DNA of 64,000 nucleotides. It comes from Neohoeflea coraliihabitans. Lineage in GTDB: Bacteria > Pseudomonadota > Alphaproteobacteria > Rhizobiales > Rhizobiaceae. The position numbers and the translations under genes are program-made. Every line of letters begins with the position of its first letter. The stretch's first letter is position 1. The DNA lies in contig NZ_JAHWQX010000002.1 of assembly GCF_019334345.1 (NCBI RefSeq), positions 930,001-994,000 of the forward strand, written 5' to 3'. Under the pieces are notes generated by a model. It saw nothing but the letters and a program-made list of their open reading frames with translations, did not search any database and was not told the DNA's origin. Shown one piece after another: positions 63,767 through 64,000 of the stretch.

Positions 63767-64000
63767 CGCAATGTCAGGGAGCGTCTGGTGAATCCGGCGC
63801 GCCCGGTTCGATGCCGTGCTGCCAACGCGAAGCCTTCGGCGCACAAGCGCGCGATGCGGTAAGGACGCCGCGCGACAGGGAAGGAGATGGAACCTCGGAT
63901 GGGCCCCTGGTTTAGCCAACTCCTTGCCCGTTGCTCAAGCCATCGACGTAGGGGACGAGGCGCGTTCTGATGAATTCGGTCTTCGCTCCAACTCAGGTAA
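63767..64000. other. Right end of window, no supported gene
   Basis: No family match in any frame. A frame starting ATG 63970 (MNSVFAPTQV) with GACGAGG upstream could be the beginning of a gene that runs off the window, but ten codons are too few to judge. Confidence 0.3.

Overview
This 64 kb, GC-rich window looks like an alphaproteobacterial chromosome, most likely order Hyphomicrobiales (Rhizobiales). Pointers are the infC / rpmI-rplT / pheS-pheT cluster, an MbfA-type iron exporter with an Irr-box-like palindrome at its start, a hmuPSTUV haem-uptake operon with a RirA-type TGA-N9-TCA box beside it, a bacteroides-style transglutaminase-like peptidase, and a mannose-1-phosphate guanylyltransferase fused to an AGE-type isomerase domain. 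Species cannot be named from the sequence.

Layout. 1-5.5 kb: 5' end of glucokinase, murein endopeptidase MepA, and a GtrA/GtrB/GT-C-like glycan-modification triad. 5.6-13.7 kb (minus strand): nicotinamide phosphoribosyltransferase, pheT, a DUF421 protein, pheS, a kinase-like protein, rplT, rpmI and infC (ATT start). 13.9-22.2 kb: hydrolase, cysteine peptidase, MFS transporter, DapA-like aldolase, MbfA, a YiiX-like amidase, and a GT25 / O-antigen-ligase pair. 22.2-28.3 kb: lepA, tRNA-Leu(CAG) with promoter and terminator, phosphomannomutase, and the guanylyltransferase-isomerase fusion. 28.6-33.8 kb: Bfd-like ferredoxin, small membrane proteins, cyanide-insensitive-type cytochrome bd oxidase with its DUF2474 small subunit, and an SDR. 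33.8-43.2 kb: a complete haem-acquisition locus, hmuPSTUV transcribed away from hmuR-orf149-exbB-exbD-exbD-tonB. 43.5-53.3 kb: an Asp-nucleophile alpha/beta hydrolase, a peptide-type ABC transporter operon carrying its own metallophosphoesterase and HAD phosphatase with a divergent LysR regulator, and a Ca/Na antiporter.

From about 53.45 kb to the right edge the window is a genomic island. It begins with an integrase remnant and an intact P4-type tyrosine integrase, followed by an unknown 241-aa gene, an AlpA/excisionase-like protein and three small element genes. A degenerate stretch follows, then a heavy-metal module: two cation diffusion facilitators, a frameshift-scarred ynfA, a CadR/ZntR-type MerR regulator and a Zn/Cd/Pb P1B-ATPase. 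Two MerR-type promoters with 19-bp spacers and related dyads probably place both halves of the module under that regulator. The module lies between two same-orientation 256-bp repeats (about 95% identical by eye). The right copy sits exactly between a 3' fragment of ccdA and a 5'-truncated cusF-like gene, so the repeats mark past rearrangement.

The strongest leads are the repeat-bounded metal module, the ABC-phosphodiesterase-phosphatase operon (possible phosphodiester uptake), the secreted orf149 in the haem locus, and the unknown gene next to the integrase. I found no CRISPR array, rRNA or intact insertion sequence.
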